IMG/VR virus record: IMGVR_UViG_3300050821_001977
Coordinates: 1 to 25,777 of that record
Source: a virus
Direction: 5' to 3' (one strand)
DNA length: 25,777 bases
Below are positions 12,397 through 20,281 of the stretch, in pieces; position 1 is the stretch's first letter; the number at the start of each line of letters is the position of its first letter. The notes beneath the pieces were generated by a model, which searched no databases, was not told where the DNA came from, and saw nothing but the letters and a program-made list of their open reading frames with translations. A program made the position numbers and the translations under genes.

Positions 12397-12935
12397 TGCT
12401 CACCGAAGAATTAGAAGACGTCGGCCGTCGCACGCGAGTGCTACGCGATCGCGTGCTCGTGAAGGTACTCCCGTATGTACATCCGACGCTGGTAACTCCC
12501 GGTATCGAGGTACATAAGGGGGTAGTAATCGCGGTTGGCTATGGCCGGCGCCAGCGGCGTAAGGTCGCGTTCAAGCAAGAGATCAGCGACGGGCCGCCCG
12601 TGCTGAGCGCGGATGGAAAGGTCATGCAGTTCGCGAAGAGCAAGCTCTCGGGCAAGACGCTGTGGTTCGAGGACGGTCCAGAGACGGGCGCGATAATTCC
12701 GATGCAAGTGAAGCCAGGCGACGTGATCGAGTTCAGCTTCCGCAATATTACCTTCGTCGACTTCGATAAGGTAGGATTCCCGGGCATCGGCGACCTCGCG
12801 TTTGTCTGGCAAAAAGCGGTGTATAGCGTCGACCCGGACGAGTCGCTGAACGAGTGCCTGATGTGGCAGCAGAGCGCCGGCTACGACCGCAAAGGCAATT
12901 TTATGAGCGGGAGCGAAGATTGGCACCGGGCATGA
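12393..12935 (+). CDS. Second, enlarged GroES-like protein
   Basis: A 180-residue protein starting in an ATGA overlap at 12393. Residues 13-50 read TRVLRDRVLVKVLP, then TPGIEVHKGVVIAVGYG, the standard first half of the GroES barrel (RVIVK ... GGIVL ... GEVLAVG). Residues 107-118 (VKPGDVIEFSFR) match the VGDIV strand. Between them is an insert of about 50 residues with LSGKTLWFEDGPETGAII, and an extension follows residue 135. It is nearly twice GroES size, so it may pair with the first protein in a mixed ring, cap GroEL differently or have a new role. The tandem arrangement is clear from sequence; the functions are inferred. Confidence 0.7.
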   Translation: MMLTEELEDVGRRTRVLRDRVLVKVLPYVHPTLVTPGIEVHKGVVIAVGYGRRQRRKVAFKQEISDGPPVLSADGKVMQFAKSKLSGKTLWFEDGPETGAIIPMQVKPGDVIEFSFRNITFVDFDKVGFPGIGDLAFVWQKAVYSVDPDESLNECLMWQQSAGYDRKGNFMSGSEDWHRA

Positions 12936-14014
12936 GCGAGACAGAGCTAGGGTTCACGCCGCCGAAGCACCCGTGGGGCAAGTGGCCGAAGATCAAGCCG
13001 GAGACTGTGGCGCCGCTGCGTGACGACAAGCCGGACCTGTACAACTACATGCCGACCCGGTTCGTCACCAAAGACGAGGCGAAGGCCCGCGGCTGGAAAC
13101 ATTTTTGGGTCGGTGAGATCTGCGTCACCGGGCACCGCGCCGCGCGCTACGTCGCGAACGGCAGCATGTGCGTCGACTGCATCCGCATCGAGAAGGGTCA
13201 GCTGCCGGTGTACGGCAAGGGCGTCCCGGAGCTGGAGGCGGCGCGTCGCCGCAACTACACGCAGAAAAATACTGCGCCGGTCATAGGGCCGCCGGTACCG
13301 AACGCTGCAGAGAAAGCGTTCTTAATGAAGTACGCGGAGCTGAAAGACTTCGCGCTCGCCGCCGACGCGTGCGGGCGCACTGAATCTGAATTTTTGGCGA
13401 TACTGAGCTGGAACGTGACGTTCCGCGAGGCAGTGAACCGGCTCGAAGAGAGTATCGGCGTCGCCAGAACGCAGCAGGTAACGGAAGATTTTGATTGGAC
13501 CGACGACAAGCAGCGAGTTTTTCTGATCACGTACGCCAACACGGCGGACATGAAGCAGGCGCTACGCTCCGTCGGCGCCACCAACGTGCAATTCCACAAG
13601 GAGCTGACCGACAACTCGGACTTTCAGCGCGGTTTTGACGAGGCTACGCAGATTGCGCGGGCTGTGTTCGATCACGCGGCTGGCGCCTCAGCCATAAAGG
13701 GCGACGCGAAGATGCTCGGCCGCATCGCGGCAAACTTTTTTCCTGAAAAGTACGGTGAGAACCTGAAGGTGGACCTCAACGTCAAGCAGAACCTAACGTT
13801 GGACCAGGCACATGCGCAAATTACCAGCTTGCTATCAAGATTTGATCGACAGGGTCTACTCCCCGCTGCCAGAGTCTCTGACGAACTTGTTGAAGAAGCA
13901 GAATATCGGCTCATTGAGTCTGCAGGAGTCGACGAAGCTGATCCAGATCCTGAGCCAGCGGGCGCTGATCCAGGACCAGACCCAAATAGTGACCTGGTTT
14001 CAGGATCCGAGTGA
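12932..14014 (+). CDS. Putative terminase small subunit with N-terminal zinc motif
   Basis: A 360-residue protein from the ATG at 12932, overlapping the previous stop by four bases. Residues 62-83 hold a zinc motif C64-x3-H68-x11-C80-x2-C83 in the style of phage HNH enzymes. Two helix-turn-helix-like repeats follow at about 127-172 (ALAADACGRTESEFLAIL) and 192-236 (MKQALRSVGATNVQFHKELT). Next comes RAVFDHAAGASAIKGDAKML, then IAANFFPEKYGE, the pattern of terminase small subunits. These recognise phage DNA and feed it to the large subunit, encoded immediately downstream. From about residue 295 the frame overlaps the large-subunit gene and its codons turn AT-rich at third positions, so the acidic DP-rich tail is probably a later extension. 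Confidence 0.65.
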   Translation: MSETELGFTPPKHPWGKWPKIKPETVAPLRDDKPDLYNYMPTRFVTKDEAKARGWKHFWVGEICVTGHRAARYVANGSMCVDCIRIEKGQLPVYGKGVPELEAARRRNYTQKNTAPVIGPPVPNAAEKAFLMKYAELKDFALAADACGRTESEFLAILSWNVTFREAVNRLEESIGVARTQQVTEDFDWTDDKQRVFLITYANTADMKQALRSVGATNVQFHKELTDNSDFQRGFDEATQIARAVFDHAAGASAIKGDAKMLGRIAANFFPEKYGENLKVDLNVKQNLTLDQAHAQITSLLSRFDRQGLLPAARVSDELVEEAEYRLIESAGVDEADPDPEPAGADPGPDPNSDLVSGSE

Positions 14015-14720
14015 CCACCCGGCACTGAAGAACTGCCCGTTAGGTAGAAAACACTACCCGAAGCAGATGGAGTTCTTCACCAACGAGTCGATCGACGACG
14101 AGATCGCGCTCTTCGGTGGAAACAGGACAGGGAAAACACACTGCGGGTGCTTCGCGGACGCGCTGCACCTCACCGGGCTCTACCCGGCGTGGTGGCCGGG
14201 ACGAAAATTCAACAAACCCATCAATATGTGGGTAGCGACCGATACCGCGAAGAACACGCGCGATATTTTGCAAGAAAAAATGTGTGGTAAGCCGGGCGTT
14301 GAGCAGGCGTACGGCACCGGGATGATCCCCGGTGACCTTTTGGTGCGGCGGACGGTGAAGCACGGCCTCGCCGACGCGTTCGAGACAGTTTTCGTGCGTC
14401 ACGTGTCCGGCGGGCTCTCGACGCTGCAGTTCAAGTCGTACGACCAGGGCCGTGAAGCGTTCCAGGGTACGGCGCAGGACCGGATCCACCTCGACGAAGA
14501 GCCGAAGCTGGAGATCTACGCCGAGTGCCTGCTCCGGCTCATGAGCACGGTGCCCGGCGAGACGAACGGCACGCTGGTACTGACAGAGACGCCCATGCTA
14601 GGGGTCTCAGACCTGATGATCAAGTTTATGCCGGACCTGTCGCCCGAACCTGACGCCATGCCGGCGCAGAGCTGGGGTAACGAGGAAGAAGAGGAGGTCG
14701 TCGTCGATGAAAACGTGTAG
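13812..14720 (+). CDS. Terminase large subunit, ATPase chain (split gene, N part)
   Basis: A 302-residue chain carrying the packaging ATPase: Walker A GGNRTGKT at 102-109, Walker B IHLDEE at 225-230, and a coupling motif TLVLTETP at 254-261. It ends EEEEEVVVDENV at a TAG where intact terminases continue into the nuclease domain. The continuation is found in the same frame at 15108-15878, after an inserted endonuclease gene. Third positions in the first 203 bases, overlapping the small subunit, are GC-rich in this frame, supporting the early start at 13812, although the ribosome site is weak and later starts are possible. The chain would drive DNA translocation at the portal and must meet its separate nuclease chain to make a complete motor. 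Confidence 0.85.
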   Translation: MRKLPACYQDLIDRVYSPLPESLTNLLKKQNIGSLSLQESTKLIQILSQRALIQDQTQIVTWFQDPSDHPALKNCPLGRKHYPKQMEFFTNESIDDEIALFGGNRTGKTHCGCFADALHLTGLYPAWWPGRKFNKPINMWVATDTAKNTRDILQEKMCGKPGVEQAYGTGMIPGDLLVRRTVKHGLADAFETVFVRHVSGGLSTLQFKSYDQGREAFQGTAQDRIHLDEEPKLEIYAECLLRLMSTVPGETNGTLVLTETPMLGVSDLMIKFMPDLSPEPDAMPAQSWGNEEEEEVVVDENV

Positions 14721-15111
14721 GAATGGACACGCCGTCGGTCGCGATAAACACGGCACTTGTATTGAATGCGGTCGCGCTGCAGTAACACGGTACAGATCTA
14801 AAAACCGTTTGAAAGTAAACGCGCAAGCGGCGCAGCACTATCATAGCGACCCGGTGCATAAAGAGCGGGCTAAATTACGACGTAGAGTAGAGAAAGGTCT
14901 TCCGCAGCCAACGCGTCCAGAGCCAGATCTTTGCGAATGTTGCGCAAAAAAACCGGACAACCGCGCTCTATGTATCGATCACGATCATGAGACAGGAGCA
15001 TTTCGTGGTTGGCTTTGTTACAAATGTAACGCCGGTATCGGTATGCTGGGTGATAATGCGACTGGAATCGAGTTAGCTCGGCGGTATTTTCTAGCCGTGG
15101 AACTTACTTGA
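14707..15111 (+). CDS. Endonuclease VII-family HNH homing endonuclease inside the terminase gene
   Basis: A 134-residue protein. The N-terminal zinc motif is C4-x3-H8-x9-C18-x2-C21. The C-terminal half matches the recombination endonuclease VII family: CECC at 76-79, IDHDHETGAFRGWLCYKCN at 90-108 with catalytic D/H residues and the C104/C107 pair, then IGMLGDN. It starts 14 bases inside the end of the ATPase chain, and its stop overlaps a TTG that starts the nuclease chain (TTGA). It lies in a different frame from the terminase, so it is not an intein. It fills essentially the whole insertion, leaving no room for a group I intron core. Its AT-rich codons mark it as recently acquired. Confidence 0.85.
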   Translation: MKTCRNGHAVGRDKHGTCIECGRAAVTRYRSKNRLKVNAQAAQHYHSDPVHKERAKLRRRVEKGLPQPTRPEPDLCECCAKKPDNRALCIDHDHETGAFRGWLCYKCNAGIGMLGDNATGIELARRYFLAVELT

Positions 15112-15878
15112 AGGCGGTTTTTTTAGATATGGACGACGTCCCTCACTTGAGTGATATCGAGAAGAAGAAAATTCTAGCTGGAGTTCCGTCCTGGCAGCTG
15201 CAGGCGCGAAAGTCCGGCATACCCGGGCACGGTGTCGGCGCGATCTACCCGATACCGGAAGACGTGATGCTGATCCAGCCGTTCGATATCCCGGCGCACT
15301 GGCCGCGATCGTTCGGTATGGACCCGGGCTGGAACTGCACCGCGGTGGTCTGGTTCGCGTGGGACACCGACAACGGATTCAAAGACGCCTCCGGCAACCA
15401 ACGGTTCCCGGCGGTGGCGTACGACGAATACTACCGCGGCCAGGCGGACCCGGCCGTGCACGTCGCGGCGATCAACCGCCGCGGTCCGTGGATACACGGC
15501 GTCATCGACCCCGCCGCGCAGAAGGCGCGCGGTACCGACGGCGAGCTGTTGATTGATACGTACTGCAACTTAGGGCTCAAGGTCAGCAAGGCCGACAACA
15601 CGGTCGTGACCGGGCTCGTGCAGACCTGGGACATGCTCTCGACGCAGCAGCTGCGCATCTTCAACACACTGACGAACTGGCGCAAAGAGGTGCGCCTGTA
15701 CCGCCGCGACGAGAAGGGGAACATCATCAAGAAGAACGACCACCTCATGGATGCCACCCGCTACAACGTCATGAGCGGGTACGAGGTGGCGAAGGCGCCG
15801 CCCGCGACCGACGGCGGGCTCCCGTGGTTCAGCTGGGCGCCAGAGATGGCGACACACGGCGGCATATGGAGTGGGTGA
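15108..15878 (+). CDS. Terminase large subunit, nuclease chain (split gene, C part)
   Basis: A 256-residue chain from the TTG at 15108 in the TTGA overlap. It begins KAVFLDMDDVPHLSDIEKKK, the linker that normally follows the ATPase domain, and then has an RNase H-like nuclease domain: GMDPGWN with D72, GVIDPAAQ with D134, and NDHLMDATRY with D211 and D215. These acidic residues would bind the two metals that cut concatemeric DNA. No conserved residue appears lost, so the fragment looks functional rather than decaying. It needs separate translation, because at least two in-frame stops (14718-14720 and 14745-14747) lie between the parts. The two chains presumably assemble non-covalently. Confidence 0.85.
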   Translation: MKAVFLDMDDVPHLSDIEKKKILAGVPSWQLQARKSGIPGHGVGAIYPIPEDVMLIQPFDIPAHWPRSFGMDPGWNCTAVVWFAWDTDNGFKDASGNQRFPAVAYDEYYRGQADPAVHVAAINRRGPWIHGVIDPAAQKARGTDGELLIDTYCNLGLKVSKADNTVVTGLVQTWDMLSTQQLRIFNTLTNWRKEVRLYRRDEKGNIIKKNDHLMDATRYNVMSGYEVAKAPPATDGGLPWFSWAPEMATHGGIWSG

Positions 15879-16063
15879 AGCCCATCGACCAGGTAGAGGC
15901 TGAGCTGCGCCAGCAGGGCATGTTCTTGTTGGCTGACGCGGACGGGAAGAGGCTGTGGTTCTACGGCTACAAGAGCCAGCCCACACTCAACAGGGTGATG
16001 GACTCCCTGAGGAACCGCAGGGTAGAGATGGTGAAATTTTTAACTGCACGAGCGAGAGGGTGA
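15866..16063 (+). CDS. Small hypothetical protein between terminase and portal
   Basis: A 65-residue protein from the ATG at 15866, overlapping the terminase stop by 13 bases; the frame is open further upstream but would lie deeper inside the terminase. The sequence MEWVKPIDQVEAELRQQGMF, then LLADADGKRLWFYGYKSQPT, followed by a basic helix (SLRNRRVEMVKFLTARARG), looks like a compact alpha/beta protein. No family recognised. Conserved packaging-region position suggests a packaging or head accessory role. Confidence 0.55.
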   Translation: MEWVKPIDQVEAELRQQGMFLLADADGKRLWFYGYKSQPTLNRVMDSLRNRRVEMVKFLTARARG

Positions 16064-16070
16064 GACCAAT

Positions 16071-16568
16071 ATGAGCGTTACATTGAAGTTAGTGCACGAA
16101 GAGGGTATCCGCCTGCGACAGCAAGCGGCCCACAAGATCGAGCACAAGGACGAGAAGACGGGGACGGCGACACAGTCCGTCGACTGGCGCTTCACGAAGC
16201 GGCCGGCGTCGCACGGTGGCGGTGTCGTTGAAGAGTGTCAGCAGGACGAAGACCCGCGGCGCGTTGATTCGAGCGGGCGCAAGCTGCAGCTCGGTACGTA
16301 CACCGTACACATCACCGCCGGCATGAACAATCTGGTCATTGAGCGCAAGGGCAAGGTCGCCCCGTTCAGTTTCAAGAACCCCGCGATCCGTAACCAGGTC
16401 CGCGTCCAGCACCAGAAGCTGGTCGACAGCGGCCGAAAAACAAAGGACCAGAAGCCTGTGCACGAGTGGAAGAACGACGGGACAGCGAAGTACATCCCGC
16501 CCAACACATTCGACGGCGTATTCGTCGGTGACGGGCAGCGCGCGATACTGGACGAGATGCCCACATAA
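16071..16568 (+). CDS. Hypothetical protein upstream of portal
   Basis: A 165-residue protein with GAGAGGGTGAGA before the ATG at 16071. It is hydrophilic, with a charged N-terminal helix (LVHEEGIRLRQQAAHKIEHK), a Gly/His patch (RPASHGGGVVEE at about 45-56), a beta stretch (LQLGTYTVHITAGMNNLVIE) and a C-terminal segment ending FDGVFVGDGQRAILDEMPT. No membrane segment and no recognised motif. The stop shares a base with the portal start (TAATG), so the two are coupled, suggesting a role near the portal vertex. Confidence 0.6.
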   Translation: MSVTLKLVHEEGIRLRQQAAHKIEHKDEKTGTATQSVDWRFTKRPASHGGGVVEECQQDEDPRRVDSSGRKLQLGTYTVHITAGMNNLVIERKGKVAPFSFKNPAIRNQVRVQHQKLVDSGRKTKDQKPVHEWKNDGTAKYIPPNTFDGVFVGDGQRAILDEMPT

Positions 16569-18994
16569 TGAGCGGTAACGCTTCGGACAATTGGGATCTG
16601 ATCGGGGACGTGCCGGGACAGCGCGGCACGCTCCCTGATTCGCCTGGGTTCCAGATAAAGGACCACGGGGGCCTGCTCTCGCGTATCCGCAACTTCTACG
16701 ATGAAGGTGTCGGCGCGTGGGAAGAGAACCGCCGGATGCACTCCGAAGACCTAAACTTCATCTACAACGCGGAGGCGATGGGTCAGTGGGACCCGGTCGT
16801 ACTCCAGAACCGGCGCGGTAAGCCGTGCTACACGTTCAACCGTTGCCTGCAGCCCGTGAACATGGTGGTGGCAGATATGAGGCAGACGCGCCCTGCCGGC
16901 AAGGTGCGGCCCGCGTCTGACGGCGCGTCCGAAGCGGTCGCCGACGTGTTCGCCGGCCTGTGCCGCTCCATCGAGCAGTGTAGCCGCGCGGATCAGATCT
17001 ACAAAGAACAGTTTAAGTTCGCCGTCGCGGGCGGTTTCGGTGCGTGGCGCATCATGCCGACCTATATGCAGGATGACGGCGAGGGCGCGTTCGACCAGGT
17101 CCTGCGCATCATCAATATCTCGAACCCGCAGACGGTGGTGTGGGACCCGCAGTGCGCTGACGCGTGCGCGGCCGACGCCAACCGGTGCATCGTAGCGGAG
17201 CGCATCTCCGACGAGATCTACGAGGCGCTGTACCCAGACGGCAACATGAACAGCTTCAATGTCTCGCGAGACAGCTACGGCTGGTTCACCGACAAAGAGG
17301 TCCGCATCGCCGAATACTTCGAGCGCGTACCGCGCGAGAAGATGATCGCCAAGATGACCGACGGGTCCGTGCGCGAGTACGACGCCGACCTTAAGGCGAC
17401 CGAAGCGCACCTCGAAGAGCATGGGCTCACGTTCGAGAAGAGCGGTGTCACCCGCGTCGCCACGAACAAGAAGACCGGTAAGAAGATGATCCGTAAGACC
17501 ACGAAGTGGCAGGTCATGTGGGCCAAGATCGACGGCTCGACCGTCCTCGAAGGTCCGTACTACTACGACTGGAAACGTATCCCTGTCGTGCGGTGCCCCG
17601 GCCGGTACATCAACATCGAAGGCCGAAAGAAATTCCAGTCGCTGATCCGTCACTCCAAGGACGCGCAGCGCAGCTACAACTCCCGCGCGTCGGACATGAT
17701 CGAGCGTAGCGCGCTCCTACCGAAGGCGCCGTACCTCGTCACTGAGGCGATGATCAAGGGCTACGAGAACGAGTGGAACCAGGCGAACGTCGCCTCGCGC
17801 CCGTACCTACCCTACAACGTCGACAAGAACGCGGAGGGCGGCATGCCGTTCCGCACGCCGCCGCTAGACCTCCCGCAGGGTGCGATGGCGCTCGCGCAGA
17901 TGTCGATCCAAGATATTCAGGCCACCATCGGCTACTTCGACCCAGCGCTGGGTAACTCTGAGGATATGAACCGTGTCTCGGGTAAAGCGCTCGTGCAACA
18001 CACGAAGCGCTCTGACCTTGGCAGCTTCGAGTTCATCGACGGCTTTAGCTCCGCGCTGCAGCTTACCTGGGAGATGATGGTCGACATGATCCCGCCCACG
18101 ATGGACTCGGAGCGTGTCGAGCGCATCATCGGTCACGACGGTGTCGAGAAGATGGTCGAGATCAACAAAGAGCACGAGCTGACCGGCGACATCATGAACG
18201 ACCTCTCGAAGGGTACGTATGACGTCGAGGTCACTATCGGCCCAAGCTTCCAGTCGGCGCGCCAGGAGGCGCTCGACACACTGATCTCGTTCTCTGAGGC
18301 GATGCCACAGAACGCGCCAATGATCGCGGACCTGATCGCGAAGAACATCGACTCGCCGGACGCGCAAGAGATGTCGAACCGTCTGAGGATCCCACTGATA
18401 CAGCAGGGCATCATCCAGCCGAACGAGAAAGAGAAGGCGGCCGGCGTCGGCGCACAGAAGAGCCAGGCGCAGCAGATGCAAGAGCAACAGCAGCAGCTTG
18501 AGATGCAGCTGCTGCAGGGCAAGACTACGAAGATGACGGCTGACGCACAGATCGCTCAGTCTCGCGCGCAGGCCAGCCCGATGGAGCAACAGAAGATCCA
18601 GTACGAGACCGCCGGCAAGCACCTGGCGAACATCAAGCTGGCGCATGAGATCGGCGCCGACCAGAAAGAGCAGCAGTCCGACATGCAGTCTGCGCAGATG
18701 GACCTCGCCGCCAAGCACGTCGGGAACCTGCAGGACATGACGCACGCTGCCCAGCAGCACCAGCAGGGTCAGCAGGTGCAGCAAGCGCAGGACCAGGCCG
18801 ACCACCAGCGCGCTCAGCAGGTGCACGAGGCCGAGATGCAGCGCGCGTCGATGGCGCACGAGGCCGAGATGCAGCGCATGCACGCGAAGCACGCGCTGAC
18901 GATGAAGCATACCCAGGAGTTGAACGAGCAGAAGGTTGCCGCCGCGAAGGCGCTGGCCGCTGCCAAACCCAAGAAGCCGAAAAAGGCTGCTTGA
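16568..18994 (+). CDS. Portal protein, P22-like
   Basis: An 808-residue portal. The N-terminal part has the P22-type hallmarks: EGVGAWEENRRMHSEDLNFI at about 47-65, then NRRGKPCYTFNRCLQPVNMV at 81-100, MRQTRPAGKVRP at 104-115 and the FKFAVAGGFGAWRI strand-helix region at 149-162. It forms the twelve-subunit ring at one capsid vertex through which the terminase pumps DNA and to which the tail attaches. From about residue 625 to the end it is Gln/Ala/Met/Lys/His-rich coiled coil with repeats such as HEAEMQR, comparable to the long barrel helix of P22 portal but longer (P22 portal is 725 residues). The C-terminus is Lys/Pro/Ala-rich. Confidence 0.9.
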   Translation: MSGNASDNWDLIGDVPGQRGTLPDSPGFQIKDHGGLLSRIRNFYDEGVGAWEENRRMHSEDLNFIYNAEAMGQWDPVVLQNRRGKPCYTFNRCLQPVNMVVADMRQTRPAGKVRPASDGASEAVADVFAGLCRSIEQCSRADQIYKEQFKFAVAGGFGAWRIMPTYMQDDGEGAFDQVLRIINISNPQTVVWDPQCADACAADANRCIVAERISDEIYEALYPDGNMNSFNVSRDSYGWFTDKEVRIAEYFERVPREKMIAKMTDGSVREYDADLKATEAHLEEHGLTFEKSGVTRVATNKKTGKKMIRKTTKWQVMWAKIDGSTVLEGPYYYDWKRIPVVRCPGRYINIEGRKKFQSLIRHSKDAQRSYNSRASDMIERSALLPKAPYLVTEAMIKGYENEWNQANVASRPYLPYNVDKNAEGGMPFRTPPLDLPQGAMALAQMSIQDIQATIGYFDPALGNSEDMNRVSGKALVQHTKRSDLGSFEFIDGFSSALQLTWEMMVDMIPPTMDSERVERIIGHDGVEKMVEINKEHELTGDIMNDLSKGTYDVEVTIGPSFQSARQEALDTLISFSEAMPQNAPMIADLIAKNIDSPDAQEMSNRLRIPLIQQGIIQPNEKEKAAGVGAQKSQAQQMQEQQQQLEMQLLQGKTTKMTADAQIAQSRAQASPMEQQKIQYETAGKHLANIKLAHEIGADQKEQQSDMQSAQMDLAAKHVGNLQDMTHAAQQHQQGQQVQQAQDQADHQRAQQVHEAEMQRASMAHEAEMQRMHAKHALTMKHTQELNEQKVAAAKALAAAKPKKPKKAA

Positions 18995-19053
18995 TTTCCA
19001 GTCTGGTGAGACTCGCCTCGCGGCAGCGTATGCCGTGTAACTAGGAGACTATC

Positions 19054-20262
19054 ATGGCCTTTACCCGTGCTGATTTGGAGAATTACGAAAAGCAACCGCA
19101 GAAATCGGTCGACGACAAGTTGAACCCGTTCCGCGGTGCCACCCCCGCCCGTGCCGCTGACGCTGCCGCCGTCGCTGCCGTCGCCGCGGGACAAGTTGAT
19201 GCCACGCCTGGTGGCAGAGCTGCAGCTGCAGCCCAGGACCCGCTCGTTGACGATGATGCCCCTATCGTTGACGAAGACGGAACACTCGGCGACCAGACCG
19301 ACTCTGGTGAAGGGACTTCGGACGAAGACGCGGACACGTCCACCGCATCCGTCGATCTCAGCGATGATACAGACCCTAACACGGACTTGACTGGCGAAGC
19401 AGGCGACGAAGAGGCGCCACCTGCTCGGCCGGCCCCGAAGAAAGGATCTGCTGAGGAACGCATAGTAGAGCTGAACGATCTGCTCGAAGGCACGAAGATA
19501 TTTGGCAAGCATATGCAGAGCCAGCTCAAGGACGCCCTGTCCGAGCTGGAGCGTTTGAAGAGCGGCGGTGAACCCACCGCCTCCCAAACTAAAGCTGCCG
19601 TTGCCCCTCCTGTTGAGAAAGACGAGCCGATGCCGGACCTAGCCGACGCGGACATCGCCTTCGACAACGACAAGTATCGGGCCAAGATGCAGAAGTGGTC
19701 ACGAGACCAGGCGAAGATCGCTGCTCGCGAGATCGTTCGCGAGATGACGGGTGCTGACGAAGCGCAACGGCGCCGAGCGGCAGTCGAAGAGAAAATCGAG
19801 AAGTTCGCGAAAGCAACTCCCGATTACGAAGCGGTCGTCACAAAAAATCCGATTCTAGCTGCGCATCAGCTGGCACCGGACGCTGGTATCGCCGTCGCTC
19901 AATCCGAGTACACCGGCCGGTTGTTGTATAAGTTCGGGAAGGATACCGCGCTCGCCATTCGGACGGCGAAGCAGTCTCCGGCCCAACAGCTTGTCACCAT
20001 CGGCGAGATGATCGCGGAATGTAAGAGCGAAGACCGCGCCAAAGGCAAGAACGGCAACGGCTCTCGACCCGACGCGCAACAGGGTCAAAAGAAGTCCATC
20101 ACCAAGGCGCCGCCTCCTCCCACCCCGACGAAGGGTGGTGGACGTGCGCAAGCGCGCGATCCCGTCGACCCAAACATGTCGATGGAAGAGTTCGCGCGCC
20201 AGCACAGAGGCAGCAAACAGTCAGCTCGCGATGCCGCACGGCGCGGTCGCGGACTGAACTAA
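19054..20262 (+). CDS. Scaffolding protein
   Basis: A 402-residue protein with a good ribosome site (TAGGAG) before the ATG at 19054. Residues 20-125 are Ala-, Asp- and Thr-rich and acidic, while residues 128-265 form charged helices (EERIVELNDLLEGTKIFGKH, KYRAKMQKWSRDQAKIAARE). The C-terminus is basic and helical: MEEFARQHRGSKQSARDAAR, then RGRGLN, like the coat-binding end of P22 scaffold. Lying between portal and coat, it would guide procapsid assembly and leave on DNA packaging. It is longer than P22 scaffold (303 residues), mainly because of the acidic front part. Confidence 0.85.
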   Translation: MAFTRADLENYEKQPQKSVDDKLNPFRGATPARAADAAAVAAVAAGQVDATPGGRAAAAAQDPLVDDDAPIVDEDGTLGDQTDSGEGTSDEDADTSTASVDLSDDTDPNTDLTGEAGDEEAPPARPAPKKGSAEERIVELNDLLEGTKIFGKHMQSQLKDALSELERLKSGGEPTASQTKAAVAPPVEKDEPMPDLADADIAFDNDKYRAKMQKWSRDQAKIAAREIVREMTGADEAQRRRAAVEEKIEKFAKATPDYEAVVTKNPILAAHQLAPDAGIAVAQSEYTGRLLYKFGKDTALAIRTAKQSPAQQLVTIGEMIAECKSEDRAKGKNGNGSRPDAQQGQKKSITKAPPPPTPTKGGGRAQARDPVDPNMSMEEFARQHRGSKQSARDAARRGRGLN

Positions 20263-20281
20263 AATAAATCGGAAAGGATAA

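Noticed and set aside
14707-15111. Group I intron or intein in the terminase gene
   Set aside because: The insertion is almost exactly the endonuclease gene, leaving no room for an intron core, and the endonuclease is in another frame with its own start and stop, so it is not an intein.
17864-18910. Minus-strand open frame of 348 codons opposite the portal
   Set aside because: Leu/His/Val-rich text mirrors the Gln- and Glu-rich coiled coil of the portal; no start context and no recognisable domain.
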